A stretch of DNA of 64,000 bases from Maratus speciosus (GCA_963932465.1 OZ010786.1:443722619-443786618); one strand, 5' to 3'; shown: positions 23,042-36,349, counted from the first letter of the stretch. Numbers and translations: made by a program. Notes: generated by a model not told the origin, from the sequence alone.

Positions 23042-24770
23042 ACCCCCATTTTCCCCCTTTATCCTTAACCAATGAACCCCCAAAACTAATCAGGGAAGTT
23101 CCTTAACATAATAAACCGGTATACCAAATTCGGAGCAAATCGAATAATTCTGCATGAAAAACCCATTTATCTGAATTAAGGGGTGGGGGGTGGTGGGGTG
23201 GACTAACCCCCTTTTTTCCCCTTTATCCTTAACCAATGACCCCCCAAAACTAATCAGGGAAGTTCCTTAACATAATAAAACAGTATACCAAATTCAGAGC
23301 AAATCGAATAATTCTGCATGAAAAACCCATTTATCTGAATTAACGGGGGGTTGTGGACTAACCCCCTTTTTTCCCCTTTATCCTTAACCAATGAACCTCC
23401 AAAACTAATCAGGGAAGTTCCTTAACATAATAAACCGGTATACCAAATTCGGAGCAAATCGAATCATTCTGCATGAAAAACCCATTTATTTGAATTAAGG
23501 TAGGGGGGACTAACCCCCCTTTTCCTCCTTTATTCTTAACCAATGAACCCCCAAAACTAATCAGGGAAGTTCCTTAACATAATAAACCGGTATACCAAAT
23601 TCGGAGCAAATCGAATCATTCTGCATGAAAAACCCATTTATCTGAATTAAGGTGGGGGGACTAACCCCCCTTTTCCTCCTTTATTCTTAACCAATGAACC
23701 CACAAAACTAATCAGGGATGTTCCTTAACATAATAAACCGGTATACCAAATTCGGACCAAATCGAATAATTCTGCATGAAAAACTCATTTATCTGAATTA
23801 AGAGGGGTGGACTAACCCCCCTTTATCCTTAACTAATGAGCCCTCAAAACTAATCAGGGAAGTTCCTTAACATAATAAAACAGTATACCAAATTCAGAGC
23901 AAATCGAATAATTCTGCATGAAAAACCCATTTATCTGAATTAACGGGGGGTTGTGGACTAACCCCCTTTTTTCCCTTTTATCCTTAACCAATGAACCTCC
24001 AAAACTAATCAGGGAAGTTCCTTAACATAATAAACCGGTATACCAAATTCGGAGCAAATCGAATCATTCTGCATGAAAAACCCATTTATCTGAATTAAGG
24101 TGGGGGTGGACTAACCCCCCTTTTCCTCCTTTATTCTTAACCAATGAACCCTCAAAACTAATCAGGGAAGTTCCTTAACATAATAAACCGGTATACGAAA
24201 TTCGGACCAAATCGAATAATTCTGCATGAAAAACTCATTTATCTGAATTAAGAGGGGTGGACTAACCCCCTTTATCCTTAACTAATGAGCCCTCAAAATT
24301 AATCAGGGAAGCTCCTTAACCTAATAAACCGGTATACCAAATTCGGAGCAAATCGAATAATTCTGCACGAAAAACCCATATATCTGAATTAAGAGGGTGG
24401 ACTAAACTCCATTTTCCCCCTTTTTCCTTAACTAATGAACCCCCAAAACTAATCTGGGAAGTTTCTTAACATAATAAACCGGTATACCAAATTCGGAGCA
24501 AATCGAATCATTCTGCATGAAAAACCCATTTATCTGAATTAAGGGGAGTGGACTAACCCCCCTTTTCCCCCTTTATCCTTAACCAATGAACTCCCAAAAG
24601 TAATGAGGAAAACGCCTTATCACGATGAACATAGAAAAAAATTTTGAAGCAAATCGGATGTTTCTATCAAGAGTTATCGCGTTACGTACATACATACATA
24701 CGTACGTACATACATACATACAGAACCGGCGGGCACATTAGCTCTCAGGCTGTGATAGCCTGTGAGCTAA
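23042..24770 (+). mobile_element. Helentron/HINE-like element B, 3' part
   Basis: About eleven further ~150-bp core units, then the 3' tail, a GTACATACATAC microsatellite (24684-24722) and the terminal hairpin (24739-24767). A four-unit block of ~600 bp is duplicated within the array: the variant with AAACAGTATACCAAATTCAG near 23278 recurs near 23878, followed by the same GTTGTGGACTAACC junction. Together with 14071-15239 this makes one element of about 18 units. Confidence 0.65.
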
Positions 24771-24945
24771 AAACCTATCTAGAAAAACGCAGCGTTGCAA
24801 CTTAGTGACTTCGAAGCGCGCTTGGGGCAGTGCTAAGTTTAAACTTTGTTGTACAAAACCATTTGTACGCGAGTGAAGCTCGTACTTCACCAATTATTAG
24901 GTTCCTGTTATTTAGTTTCTATGCATGTTAAATTAATGTCATATA

Positions 24946-26364
24946 TACTGTATGACCAAAGGTGACCGGTCACTTGCAATTTTAGACGTTTTGGTAAATA
25001 TCTAGAAAAATACATGAGGAATTAACCTGTAACTACAGGTGTGTAAACAGTATAGTATAAGTCATATATTTCCGCGAACATTTTTTCCCGAAACCCCATA
25101 GGGACAGTCACCAAATTGAAAAACAACGACTGTCTTTTGGATAACCCTGTAAAAACTAATGTAGCAAAAGTGTTCAAACTGAGGTGATTATTAATATGCG
25201 GCTTATTAAAATAAACTGTGTGCGCTTTTATGAGGATAGCATGTATACTCGTAGAGAAATTGAGGTTTTTATAAAAACAGTCCTAAATTTCGCCAAATTT
25301 TTTGTTTATAATTTGCAGAGTTCTTAATATTAAAAAAAAGTTCTTTTCAGAAAATGTGGCAAACAACATTGCACACAATACCCTGCAATCATAATAAAAT
25401 TAATAAAAATTGTATGAATAATGAACAGGTTTACTAAATAATGATTCACTACGCATACTCGAACGTAATCAAAATATAATTTGCATAATGTGTTAGCTAA
25501 ATGTATAGAGCAACATTAGTGAAAGTCTCAAAAACATAGTTTGAAAAGTCTGATAATAATCGTTTATAGAATAAGCTCAAAATCCGTTATTTCCAAAAGG
25601 AAGTAAAAAGATGAGGGGCTGTATCCAAATACAGTAGTACATGCAATATTGTGTATGTTATATTGGTACTAATCAATGGCTATATGGATACAGCCCCTCA
25701 TCTTTTTGCTTCATTTTGGGAACAACGGATTTTGAGCTTATTCTATAAACGAATATTACCAGACTTTTCAAACTATGTTTTTGAGACTTTTATAAAAGTT
25801 GCTCTATACATTTAGCTAACAAATTACGCACATTAAATTTTGATTGCATTCGCGCATGCGCAGTGAAACACTTTTATGTAAACCTGCTCATTTTTCATCC
25901 AATTTTTATTATTTTTTAATTCTGATTGGAGAGTATTGTGTACAATGTTGTTCGTCATATTTTCTGAAAAGAACTTTTTTTATATTAAGAAATCTGCAAA
26001 TTATAAGCAAAAAACTTCGCGAAATTTGGGACTATTTTAATAAAAACGTTATTTTCTCTATGAGTATACATGTTATCCCTTTAAAAATTTACACAGTATA
26101 TTCCAATATGCCACTTATTAATAATCTTGAGTTTGAACGCTTTTGCTACATTAGATTTTACAGGGTTATCTAAAGGATATTCGTTCCTTTTCAATTTGTA
26201 GGCGGTCCCCTATGGGGTTTCAGGAAAAAATCTTTGCGGAAATATATAACCTATACATACTGTTTACACACTTGCAGTTTCAGTTTAATTCCTCATGTAT
26301 TTTTCTAGATATTTAACAAAACGTCTAAAATCGCAAGTGATCGGTCACCTTTGGCCATGTAGTG
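24946..26364. mobile_element. 1.42 kb palindromic TA-flanked element (Tc1/mariner-like ends)
   Basis: The whole element folds back on itself. The left end (GACCAAAGGTGACCGGTCAC near 24954) and the right end (GTGATCGGTCACCTTTGGCC near 26337) are inverted, and homology continues inward for about 690 bp per arm to GGGGCTGTATCCA (25616) and TGGATACAGCCCC (25691). The centre of about 60 bp is unpaired. TA lies at both outer ends (24944-24945 and 26365-26366). The 109-residue frame at 25844-26173 lies in one arm and has no recognised domain. TA duplication and CACT-type ends suggest Tc1/mariner mobilisation. Confidence 0.8.
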
Positions 26365-26989
26365 TATGTGGGGTGTAACAGTATAAACTAGAGATAAAAC
26401 TCGGGTTGAAGATAATAACTCGCATTTATTGTACATGGCAGGACGAGTACAAAATATAGAATACTAAACAGTTACACTTATTATCATCATTATTTAATTA
26501 TTGCAAAACTATGTTATTTTCTATTTCTTTTAAGAGAAATAATTATTCTAATACAATTTCGTTTCTAATTATCCTTTTTGCTTTAATTATTCACTATGCT
26601 AATTGACTTTACATTAAAATAATGATATTTATCCAATTATACATAATTATTAAATTATTATTCCAATATAACAAATAATTATTTCCATACTTTTACTTAC
26701 TAAAAATAATATTTTTTTCTATAAATCCACAGTAGCTTTTTTGAATTTGAATATAAGTCATTAAATAAAAACAAAAAATTAAAACAGATTTAGATCTTAT
26801 AATAAAACAGAATGTACGCAAAATCTACTGAATAAATACTCAAATCTGAATTCATAAATATTACTATTATTATTGTTACAACATACGATTATAAATACAT
26901 TCGATTCAACATACGATTAATTGTTGAGTTTACGGACATTATGATTTTTTTTTTCATCATTAAGTACAATGCCGCTTTCATACTAATAT
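26365..26989. other. Intergenic, no gene recognised
   Basis: Very AT-rich with runs of AATTATT. No open frame or repeat was identified. Confidence 0.5.
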
Positions 26990-27225
26990 CATACTTCATA
27001 CAACATTAATAGAGAGGGAAATAATTGTGACATAAACAAACCGTAAACGATACAAATTTTATTGTTAATACCAAACATTCTATAGTAAACATCGATAAAA
27101 TACAAAAATTACATGTCAGTCCATATATATTTACCAGAGTTAGGGGACGGAGAGGAAGACAAACGGACAGACAGAAAAACCGAAGACATAAACACTTTTT
27201 AACTATGTTGGAAAGTGCTAAAAAT
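26990..27225 (+). repeat. Repeat 3' end with Helitron-like hairpin
   Basis: Ends with CATAAACACTTTTTAACTAT followed by GTTGGAAAGTGCTAAA, the same terminal arrangement as 2175-2215 and 52139-52175. The preceding GTAGTAAAC..., GACAGAC-rich sequence is also shared. The stem pairs CACTTT with AAAGTG and is followed by CTAA. Confidence 0.5.
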
Positions 27226-27359
27226 GAAAGATAAATTATTTTAAAATATTTATTTCTCGTTCGTGAATATTGCTCCATTCGCAATTGAAATTATTTCTGT
27301 TAAAATAGGTCCATATTCGTTACAGCAAAATTATATATTCGGAATTGCAATTTGGAACA

Positions 27360-27640
27360 GTTCAAATAATCAACTCAGACTCTTGTTTCAATAGTCAATG
27401 ATTATATATTATCACAAATTAATTAAGGTTGGTCTATAATATCACGCAGGTTATACTATCTTAATTTTATGTAATAAGGAATTTCAATAATGTTAAACGA
27501 TTAATTGGACAATAAAACTAACATGAATGACTGTTCCAATATGCTATAACAAGAAATTAATACTCGGTATATTTAACAATTATTCAAATTCTGAAGGCTT
27601 GATACTGATCAAGTACTGTTGTTTACAACAACTAGGGGGC
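27360..27640. repeat. Dispersed repeat family D, copy 2
   Basis: 'aatcaactcagactcttgtttcaata' near 27367 and 'caataatgttaaacgattaattgg' near 27485 parallel copies 1, 3 and 4. Non-coding. Confidence 0.55.
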
Positions 27641-28800
27641 TATGCCCCCTATCAGTTATGCTTGCCAAGCCCCCCCCCCCCCCCATTGGTACATTGAAAA
27701 CTTTAAAAACACGATAGTTTGATAGGCTTTAAAAAAGATTGCGGAAGATCGAATTACAATTTTTAAAAAAACAGCGGTGATCTCCCTGTAAACGGATTTC
27801 CATTCATTTCCCTTTACTGGGGAATTTTTAGGCCGAGTCAGGTGCTACTAAATATCTACTCACTGTTTTCATATTCGATTAAATGCGATCAGAAAAACAT
27901 TTGAAGTACATAGAGTCTTTGCATCCTGGTATTTTTTTTAACAAAGCTATAAGAAAATAGTTTTAACTAAGAAATTTTATATATATCATTTTAAATCTGA
28001 TCTAATTTCCACCATTTTTTTTTCTTTTTTTAATATTCTCTTGAAAATACTTTTGTTGTTAGAAAGGAAAAATCATTTGCGCTGTCTTAAAATTATCAAC
28101 AATAGTTTAAAATATCATCTCAAAATATGAAATAAATGCCTCGTGTAAATATATTTTTGCATTTAAAGCGTTTTTAGTATTATTATTCGGTCATTTTAAA
28201 TATGACGTAATTTCTTCTATTGACTGCTTTTAAAGCATATTAATGAATTTATTCTTTTTAAAGTTTTTTTTTTTTTTTCTCGTCTTGATATTCCTCGGAA
28301 AATGCTTTTGCTGCTAGAAAGGAAATATTTTTATTTACGCTGCATTAGAACTGGCAACGATAGCTTAAAAGATCATCTATTAATGTGAAATAAATGTCTT
28401 ACATAAATATATTTTTTAATTTAAATTGTTTGGCAATATTATTATTTGTCCATTTTAAATAGGACGCAATTTCCTCCATTTACGGCTTTTAACGCATATT
28501 AATGAATTTGTTATTTTAAAATTTTCTTTTTCTTTTAATATTCCCTTGTAAATTTATTTTTTATGACGTAATTTGCAACATTTTCCTGCTTTTAATAGGT
28601 AATAATTTAATTCTAATTTGAAAGTTTTTTCTGCTTATAATAGTCGCGTGTAAATAAATTTTTGATTTGAAGGATATATTACTCTTTGCGCTATTTTTGT
28701 AATTGGCAATCATTTAAAATAATAACCTTTTCTAAAATACGTATAAATATATCTCTCGAAATGATAAAAATCTGAGTTTAAAATGGAAATAAACCCAATT
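27641..28800. repeat. Dispersed repeat family E, copy 1
   Basis: Collinear with 34870-35730: 'gctatgccccctat...cttgccaa', 'aaaactttaaaa', 'gatctccctgt', 'agagtctttgc', then sub-repeats containing GAAAATACTTTTG / GAAAATGCTTTTGCTGCTAG and 'atgacgtaatttcctc'. Within this copy a ~220-bp sub-unit appears about twice (28040 and 28290). Contains poly-C runs at 27669 and 28810. Confidence 0.65.
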
Positions 28801-29019
28801 TCAGCCCCCCATCCCCCCCCCCCCCGAAAAAAGGCTTGGATTTTTTGTTATTTTATTGTTATAATTGTTATATATATTGTTATATATATTGTTATATATA
28901 TAAATCGAGTAAAAAAAAAAAAAGTATAACAAATACGACTATTGTAAGAATGGAAAATAGTTAGAGTAAGCAATTTAATGAATGAACATGGTCAAGCTAA
29001 AATGAAAATGCAGTGTACA

Positions 29020-29053
<34 letters not shown>

Positions 29054-30290
29054 GCAAAAACTTCAAAACTAAATTGGCGTACAATGAGATGCTTTCATAA
29101 AATGGTCAATTAAATGACAATCAGAAACTGCTATTTAAATTTACGTTCTCTCGGTGTTTTATTTTATTTTATTTTATTTTCAAGAGTTAAAGAGCGTATC
29201 AAATTTTCCAAATATTACCGAGGCCGTCGGCAATTTTGGTCTATACCAAGCCTATTTATAATGCGCTGTAACTAGCTTTTACAAATATACCAGGATTAAC
29301 ACTTAAAAACAGTAGTTTATAGAATATATATAGAACATTTCAATAGACCTACTAGATCCAGTTGCTGTATTGACCGATTTCATGTCAGTAATTGAGACAA
29401 AAAAAATAAATATTGCCTCTTTTCTGATTTTCAAAGTCTGAAAACATTGTGCTTGTGATCCTTGAATTTTGCTTTGATATTTCATGCATTCAAAGCATAG
29501 AAAATAATAAATACCAGAGAGTTAATTAATTATCTGATCAAGCACGTCATAAGTGAAATAAATGATGCTCCTAAATTCAAATCCTACATGCATATGCATA
29601 TACATAGGTGTGTATGTGTGTTATTTTTTTGTTATGCGACAGCACTTATATTTATGAACCGATTTGAATATGGCTAAGCAGTACAGGACTTACCAAAGTC
29701 TCCACCGAGTTCGTAGTCCAGATTGATCCACTATCTTGTTTCAAAAGGGCGGACACTTAAATATTTCAAACACAAAACATATAAAAAAATTTAAAAATTA
29801 AAAATTGTTCTTACTTAAGTCTTGTGCTTTAATCCAGAAATTAAGGAGCATTTTTTTACCTCTATCTTATAAAATGGTTTAGATGCAGCAGTGTGAAATT
29901 CTAGTGAGGATGATATTTTGAATTAAACGGGTAAAATTTATTTTTATAATATAATTTTTATAGTATAATTTTTAAAGTATTATTTTTTATACTATAATTT
30001 ATTTTAGTTTTAGATAACGTGATTTCTGATACATTTTGTTTCACGGTTGTAATAATTGTTTCACTTATTATACGTTACAACTACATAGTCATATTATAAA
30101 AAAGACGTCATATTTAAAAGAAAAATATACTGGTATTCATAAAAATATTAGTACATACTCACACGCATGAGCATACTTGTGTATGTAACGGTGTTCGCCA
30201 AGGTCAAATTCTTCCAAGTTTATTCATTCTTGATCATTCAGATCAAAAGAGCAGTAAATTTGTGACAAAAATAGGTCTACCTAGATTAAG
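28801..30290. other. Intergenic, simple sequence
   Basis: Contains a GTTATATATATT array (28860-28900), a ~30-nt poly-A run (29021-29050), a TTTTA array (29157-29180) and a TATAATTTTTATA-type run (29940-30005). No gene is seen. Confidence 0.6.
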
Positions 30291-30313
30291 CTGACTTGCG
30301 ATAGCTGACTAAT

Positions 30314-30945
30314 TTGGTTTCAAGGGTTAATGTTTTCAGAAGGCTATATGACGGAGGGCTGTTTGGAATAAGACGTGCTTCTTGCGTCCTGCCCACTTCT
30401 GCACACAGGAGTCTCCATTTAGCATGGTGCAGGGATCGTCGACTTTCGACAAGGGATCAATGGAAGAGCATCCTATTTACTGATGAGTCTCTGTTCAGCT
30501 TAAATACAATTTCTCGACGTATATTCATCGCTAGAAAACAAGGGATCCGCTACTTGCCTTCCAACTTCCGAGGAAAAGATCCCTAAGGCGTTCGGAGGTT
30601 TGATGGGATGGGCAGGCATCGTGTTGGATGGGCGCACATTCCTCCCTATGTTTGGTAAAGGCTGTATGACTGGTGTGATGGTTAGGGATGATATCTTGAT
30701 ACTCTATGTTCACCTTTCAGAGATGCAATTGGTCCTGATTTCAATTTAATAGACTACAACACGCGCCCAGATAGAGCTCATCTGTTCGACGAATTTCTGG
30801 AAAGTGAGGATATTCGCCTAATGAATTGGACAGACAGATATCCAAACGTATTCCATATAGTGCATGTCTCGGACGCTCTGGGAAGTAAAATGGAACTCGC
30901 TTTCCACCTCAAAGAGGGCCTGAAAATAGCGTTGCTGGAGGAGTG
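30314..30945 (+). pseudogene. Tc1-like transposase pseudogene
   Basis: The frame at 30314-30586 carries the Tc1 core signature: a VSRVNVFRRLYDGGL segment, then TSAHRSLHLAWCRDRR, then WKSILFTDESLFSLN, where the D of TDES is the first catalytic acid. A shift follows near 30586, after which the GGLMGWAGIVLDGRT region continues in another frame. Two stops occur near 30748. Further shifts lead to the 'RAHLFDEFLESEDIR' region near 30775. At the second catalytic position the usual DDN reads DYN, and in the NPIEHVWDALG block the glutamate is replaced by valine. The gene is therefore dead both by frame and by active site. The N-terminal DNA-binding domain was not recognised. Confidence 0.85.
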
Positions 30946-33900
30946 AGACTAACTGCCACAGGAACCCTTAAACTGCCTGATTTCCAATATGCGTTCGCAT
31001 TGTGAGAGCTGTATAAATGTAAGAGGGGATCAAACCGTATTAACCCATTTTTTTTGTTCAATATTGTAAGCTCTGTTTTATACCTTCATAAGCTGATGGT
31101 TCTTACGCACGATCTGGTGTGCGTATTATAACTGTTGAATATTTATTTTTTGGCATTATATCAACCTATGTACATACCTAATTTAATTAAAATCAGTTGA
31201 GTAGATCTGGAGTTAATTGACCAAATATGAATATTCTATTAAATCTGATCATGGGAGTAGATAAAGATATCTGTCTTTTAAATATGCTTCCGGTAAAAAA
31301 TAATGCTAAATAAAGATTTGGAGGATTTTTTAACGTTTTTTTTTTTTTTTTTTTTTTCAGGAAATAATATACATTAAAAAATAATCCGTTACAAAATAGT
31401 ATTCTTGATCTATTGTTTATGCTCGTTTTTACCTGACTGCCAAGAAGGGTTATGTGTTTCACGCGTATATGGGTATGTGGATTTCTTTATACTCTCGAAA
31501 CATGCCAACGGCTGGATGGATTTTAATGAATGAGGTCTCAATCGATTCGTGTTAACCGTCCAATGGTTATAGGCTAGGTTTAGTTTTTATAACTTCAAAA
31601 TGGTGACTGTAAAATACAAAATGGCAGTAGAGACGAAAAAAATTTACGCACCCTATTGAGTGGCATGTCATTGGATAGGTCTTTCAAAAGGAAGACGATG
31701 CTTTATTGACTATTTTATAGTCAAACGGAGCTTCTGACGGTACTGATTGGTACTGGTACTGGTTCTGACTGGTACAGGTACCCTGACTGATTACACAACC
31801 TGGAAGTTGTGTAGGTAGGATCTCTAGCTTTACTGCAACTCTAGCTTTCATAGATATCTATAGGCCTTATCAAAACAGTGTTTATAGATAGGAACTAACA
31901 ATTAAACACAACTTAAAAGTCATCAATATAAGTAAATAAAAAATATAGGTAAGTAATATAAAAAATAGTTTCACATTGATGAGAAATAATTAATTAGTTC
32001 GCTTTTAACGGAGTCGGGTTTTTTGATTTTTAAAATTTAATTTTTATCAGTAAAACGATTATAAATATGTTATGTTGTTATCCCAATATAAATAAGAACT
32101 TTTCTAATTACAGAAGATTGATTATATTTTGTGTAAATTAAAAACACATAATACTTAAATACAAGCCATCAATTAAAAAGCATTTTAATTTGATGCAGTT
32201 TCACATTTTATCATACAAAAGAAGATCTAATCATTCACTACATTAAAACGTATTCATAAATATCAATATAGTCATTCTTGAAATATAATGCCTAATAGTA
32301 AAATACGAGATAATGATTTGTTTCACAGATAATTGTTCGCTAAATAATTTGCCACAATTTTATTACTCTGCATAGTTTCATAGACAAAAGGAAAGAAAGA
32401 TAAGATGACATACACAAAATGTTAAAAGTATAGATTAACTTATGCAAAGACATTAATTATCATTTATTTAAACAACTTCATAATATACTTCAAAAGAATA
32501 ACTATGAGCGTATTGTTTCTGCTATGAAGTCTTGTATAATTAAGTAAAATGTTTTCTCTCACGCCGTCTTGTTAATACTCTCTATTATGTTCTTTTATTA
32601 TTATTACTTTTAATACGATGTCAAAGACTTTGTATAGGAAACTTATATTCTGCTTTCTATACTATGTTAAATAAGTTAACTTTACGTTATTTTTTTTCTA
32701 CAATGCCACTTAAAAATATTACACTTTTGGTATTCTAATGTTTCCAGAAAGTCTTTTCGTGAGGTTTTAACCAAAAGCTAATGAGAAAAAAGTAGAATTT
32801 TCTAATTCAGTAAAAAGCTTTTTCTTATGCAATTTTTACCTTTCTTTTTCTGCAGCCATGCTTAGCTCATGTTTTTTTTTTTAATTTTCATTAACGAAAA
32901 AGATTTTTAAAAAATCCATCTTAAATGTATCCAAACAGCAAAACTACAATTTTTAAACTACGAAAGATTTTTAAACTATTAAAGATTTCAAATTCATTTA
33001 TTTTACCGATGTAACTACTGAACATTTTTTTATAGCAAGTTCCTTTCACAATACACATTTACATATAAATGTAATTTTAAACCAGTGTAATGAATAAGAA
33101 CAGTATAATGAATTCAATAAGTAAACTAAATTAAAATTATTTTGAAACTTAAAGATAAAAGTATTTTAAATCAAACGATATCGATTTTTCTGGTACATCG
33201 TAATGTATTTAATGACATATACCTTCATTATAAGTATTTACATACTGCTCGAGTTTGAATACCACCATTAAATTCCCCAATTAAATGTTGAATTCATCAA
33301 TTGTACTCTAGAGAACTTTCTTAAATAAATAAAACAATAATCTTTAATCAATTTCATTTATTTTGTAATGTAACTCAAATACACTTTTAAAATCGTACAT
33401 CACCAAAAAGGAAAACATAATAAAAAGGTGGGTATATTTTTTTTTTCTTTTTTTTTTTTTTTTTTTTTTTGCTAACTATTGAAAATATTAAAGTAAATAA
33501 ATTGTAAAATGTATACGTGTGTTAGATTTTATTGATATATTTTAATGGACACACCAATATAACATAAAGGCAACATATCTAACAGACAATTCATTATTTT
33601 TATTCAGTCAAAAGGAATATTGAAAACCTATTTATTGTTATGTGGTTAAATAGCAACTGCGCATACAAGTGAATAAAAATATGATTAGGAATATAAAAAA
33701 AGACAATATAATTAAAAATAACCAGTCAAGTGCGAGTATTCTTCGCGCACGGCGGATTCATATTTTTTTATGATCCCGCTGTGTGGGAAATTTTTATTTC
33801 CATACGTATTACATCTTTCTTTTTTTACAGTGTGTGTATACTGGTGCAATTTTTTTCCCTTCCATATAACGATCAATGAATACGGCTATTGTTTTGAGAG

Positions 33901-33999
33901 CAATTAATTTTCAGCTGTCATCATCAGATGATAGTAGCAGAGAATCTACTGTATAAATAAAATGTAAATGGGGATTTCCACCCGGCTACTTAGAACATG
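30946..33999. other. Intergenic, no gene recognised
   Basis: Long AT-rich stretch. Notable content: poly-T runs at 31338-31359 and about 33440-33470, and a GGTACT-rich simple repeat (31738-31785). A segment at 31465-31640 (CTCGAAACATGCCAACGGCT and following) looks like decayed repeat. No domain-bearing frame. Confidence 0.5.
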
Positions 34000-34420
34000 C
34001 GTGCTACTCGGCGGATTTCGGTGAGACTTGCACTGTTAGTTAGATACTTTTCACGGATTTTTTTTTTTTTTTTGTGTATAACATACTTTTCTACTTTACT
34101 TAGTTACAATATTATGGGGGCTAGTTCTCCAATTAGATGGACACGATTATGAAAGATAGGTTTTGTTAAAAGGTTTCTGTTGCATGGAGTTTTATGGAAC
34201 TTATAAAGTAACATATTTTTTATGGGTAATTTTAGTATATTGCATATCTTTTAACTTACTTAGTTATAAAAATATAGAGGAAAGTTCTGTATTCCGATGA
34301 ACTCGATTATGAACGATTAGCCTTTTTTAAAGTTCTACTGTACTGGTGGATTTTGATGAGATTTTAACTCTTAGTTAGATCATTTTTCAGGAATTGGTTT
34401 AGTATACAACATATCATAGT
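34000..34420. repeat. ~165-bp degenerate tandem repeat
   Basis: Segments near 34009 (GTGCTACTCGGCGGATTTCG), 34170 and 34336 (CTGTACTGGTGGATTTTGAT) share the order 'gatgagactt-tgttagttagata-ttttca-gtataacata-cttacttagtta'. About 2.5 units, no coding. Confidence 0.55.
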
Positions 34421-34869
34421 ATACACATCTTTCCATTGTTCTATGCAAAGTGCATCTGTAAATGATCATCTAAAGATGTGGTCCTTAACAACCCAAATTT
34501 TTGTCTGGCACCTTAGAAAATATAATAGCGCAATGGTGTTCATATCGTTTTTAGCAATGCGTTAAGACAATCCTGGTAAAGGTCCATATTGCTTTAAAAC
34601 ACAAGGTCCAATAGTTATATTTCGTTTAATTAAAAGTTCGTTCGAAGAAAAGAGCCAGCGTAGCGGTCGAAGGCTGTTATTAAAATTTAAACGAAGATAA
34701 TAATATGTCTGCTATATACGTCTTTATCCTTGTTCAAATGACTAATCTCTGTACTAGCACATGATGATGAGCTAATGGTGAACTAATTGCTATCAAAAGT
34801 ATATTGTTGTGTTTATTAATGATTATATGGAGAAAAAATGAAGATTAACTTCCTTATATTTTTAATGAA
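34421..34869. other. Intergenic, no gene recognised
   Basis: AT-rich; nothing identified. Confidence 0.5.
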
Positions 34870-35730
34870 TACTACGGAGCTCTGCCCCCTACGAGCTATT
34901 CTCGCCAACCATCTATTCAGGCACCGCAAACTTTAAAAGCACGCAAATTTGACCGGCTATAAAAAAATTTCGTGAGAATGAATTATAATTTTAAAAAACA
35001 GTTGCGATCTCCCTGTTAACGGGTTGTTTTCGTCTTTGATTAAATCATATCAGTGAAACATGTGAAAATAAGCTAATATAAAACTAATTTAGTAAACAGA
35101 GTCTTTGCCAGTATTTTTTAACAACGCTATAAGAAAGTTCTTTTAAATTAGACATTTTAAATGTGTCGTTTTATATCCGACGTAATATTCACCAAAGTTT
35201 TTTTGATCATTTTAATATTCACGTGAAAATACTTTTGCTGATAGAAATTAACTATTATTTGCACTGTCTTAGGATACTCAACAACAGTTTAAAAGATTAT
35301 CTCAAAATATGAAATAAATGTCTCGAGCAAGTATAATTTTTAATTTAAACTATTTGGCAATATTATGGTTTCGCAATTTTAAATATGACGTAATTTCCTC
35401 AATGTAAGACTTTTAACGCATATTAATGAATTTATTATTCAAAAATTTTCTTTCTCTTTTAAAATGTACGTGTAAATATAGTTTTTATGACGTAATTATC
35501 AATATTTTCTACCTTTAACACATAATCATTTAATAATCATTTGAAAGTTTTTTCTGTTTATAATATAGTCTTGTGTACATAAATTTTCAATTCGAAGGAA
35601 ATATTATTCTTTGCGCTTTTTCTAAAATTGGCAACAATTTAAAATAATACCCTTTTCTAAAACTTGTAAAACATATCTCTCGAAATGTTTAAAGTTTGAA
35701 TTCAAAATGGAAATAAAACCTACAAAAATG
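34870..35730. repeat. Dispersed repeat family E, copy 2
   Basis: Same order of landmarks as 27641-28800 (GCTCTGCCCCCTACGAGCTA near 34880; GATCTCCCTGTTAACGG near 35008; AGAGTCTTTGCCAGTATTTT near 35099; 'catatctctcgaaatg' near 35671), in the same orientation but shorter. Confidence 0.65.
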
Positions 35731-36349
35731 AGTCAAATAAAAAAAAATGCATTGTGCACACCGGAAACTTCTAATGTATAAAATGATCTAAAAATTATTA
35801 CATTCCTATGTATAGTTTTTGCTCCTGTAAAACTTTTTTAATGGAACGATTTTGACCATCTTTAACATTAAATTTCTCTTAAAATAATTATTCGATTTAA
35901 CACTTTCCGGCGCAGTGTTCTTAAAAAAGGACACCTAATTTTAATTCCAAAACTGACAAACGGCACCAAGAATACTTAACGAAAATTTTCCAATTTTAAT
36001 GTACATGAAAATAAACAATTTCGTATTTTCTAATAAATTCGTCAATAAATTGCGGTGTCAGTCCATTATTTCATCAGTTTATAAACAGAATTACTCCGCG
36101 CCGGTAAGGGTTAAAAGCTGCCTGCATCAGCATGTTTATCAAACATTTTTCTATAACATCACAGATTTTCATAATGTTGTATGAAGTAGTTTTCTAAATA
36201 TTAACGAAGTAAGACCCCCCCCCCCCCCCGATCACAAAAAAATTCCTAAAAAATACAGTGACAGCGTTAGTTAGTTTTTTTTTAGATTAGAGAGATACTA
36301 TCGCTTATACTGTGCACATTTTCATATTATGAATGTCAGTAAATAACAC
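35731..36349. other. Intergenic, poly-C run
   Basis: Contains a ~14-nt poly-C run near 36215. The 61-codon frame at 35999 shows no known motif. Confidence 0.5.

Noticed and set aside
25844..26173. 109-residue plus-strand frame
   Set aside because: Lies wholly in one arm of the palindromic element; the other arm does not keep the frame, and no domain is visible.
28860..28905. Candidate promoter (TATATATA runs)
   Set aside because: A GTTATATATATT microsatellite with no downstream gene; TATA-like strings are expected throughout this AT-rich DNA.
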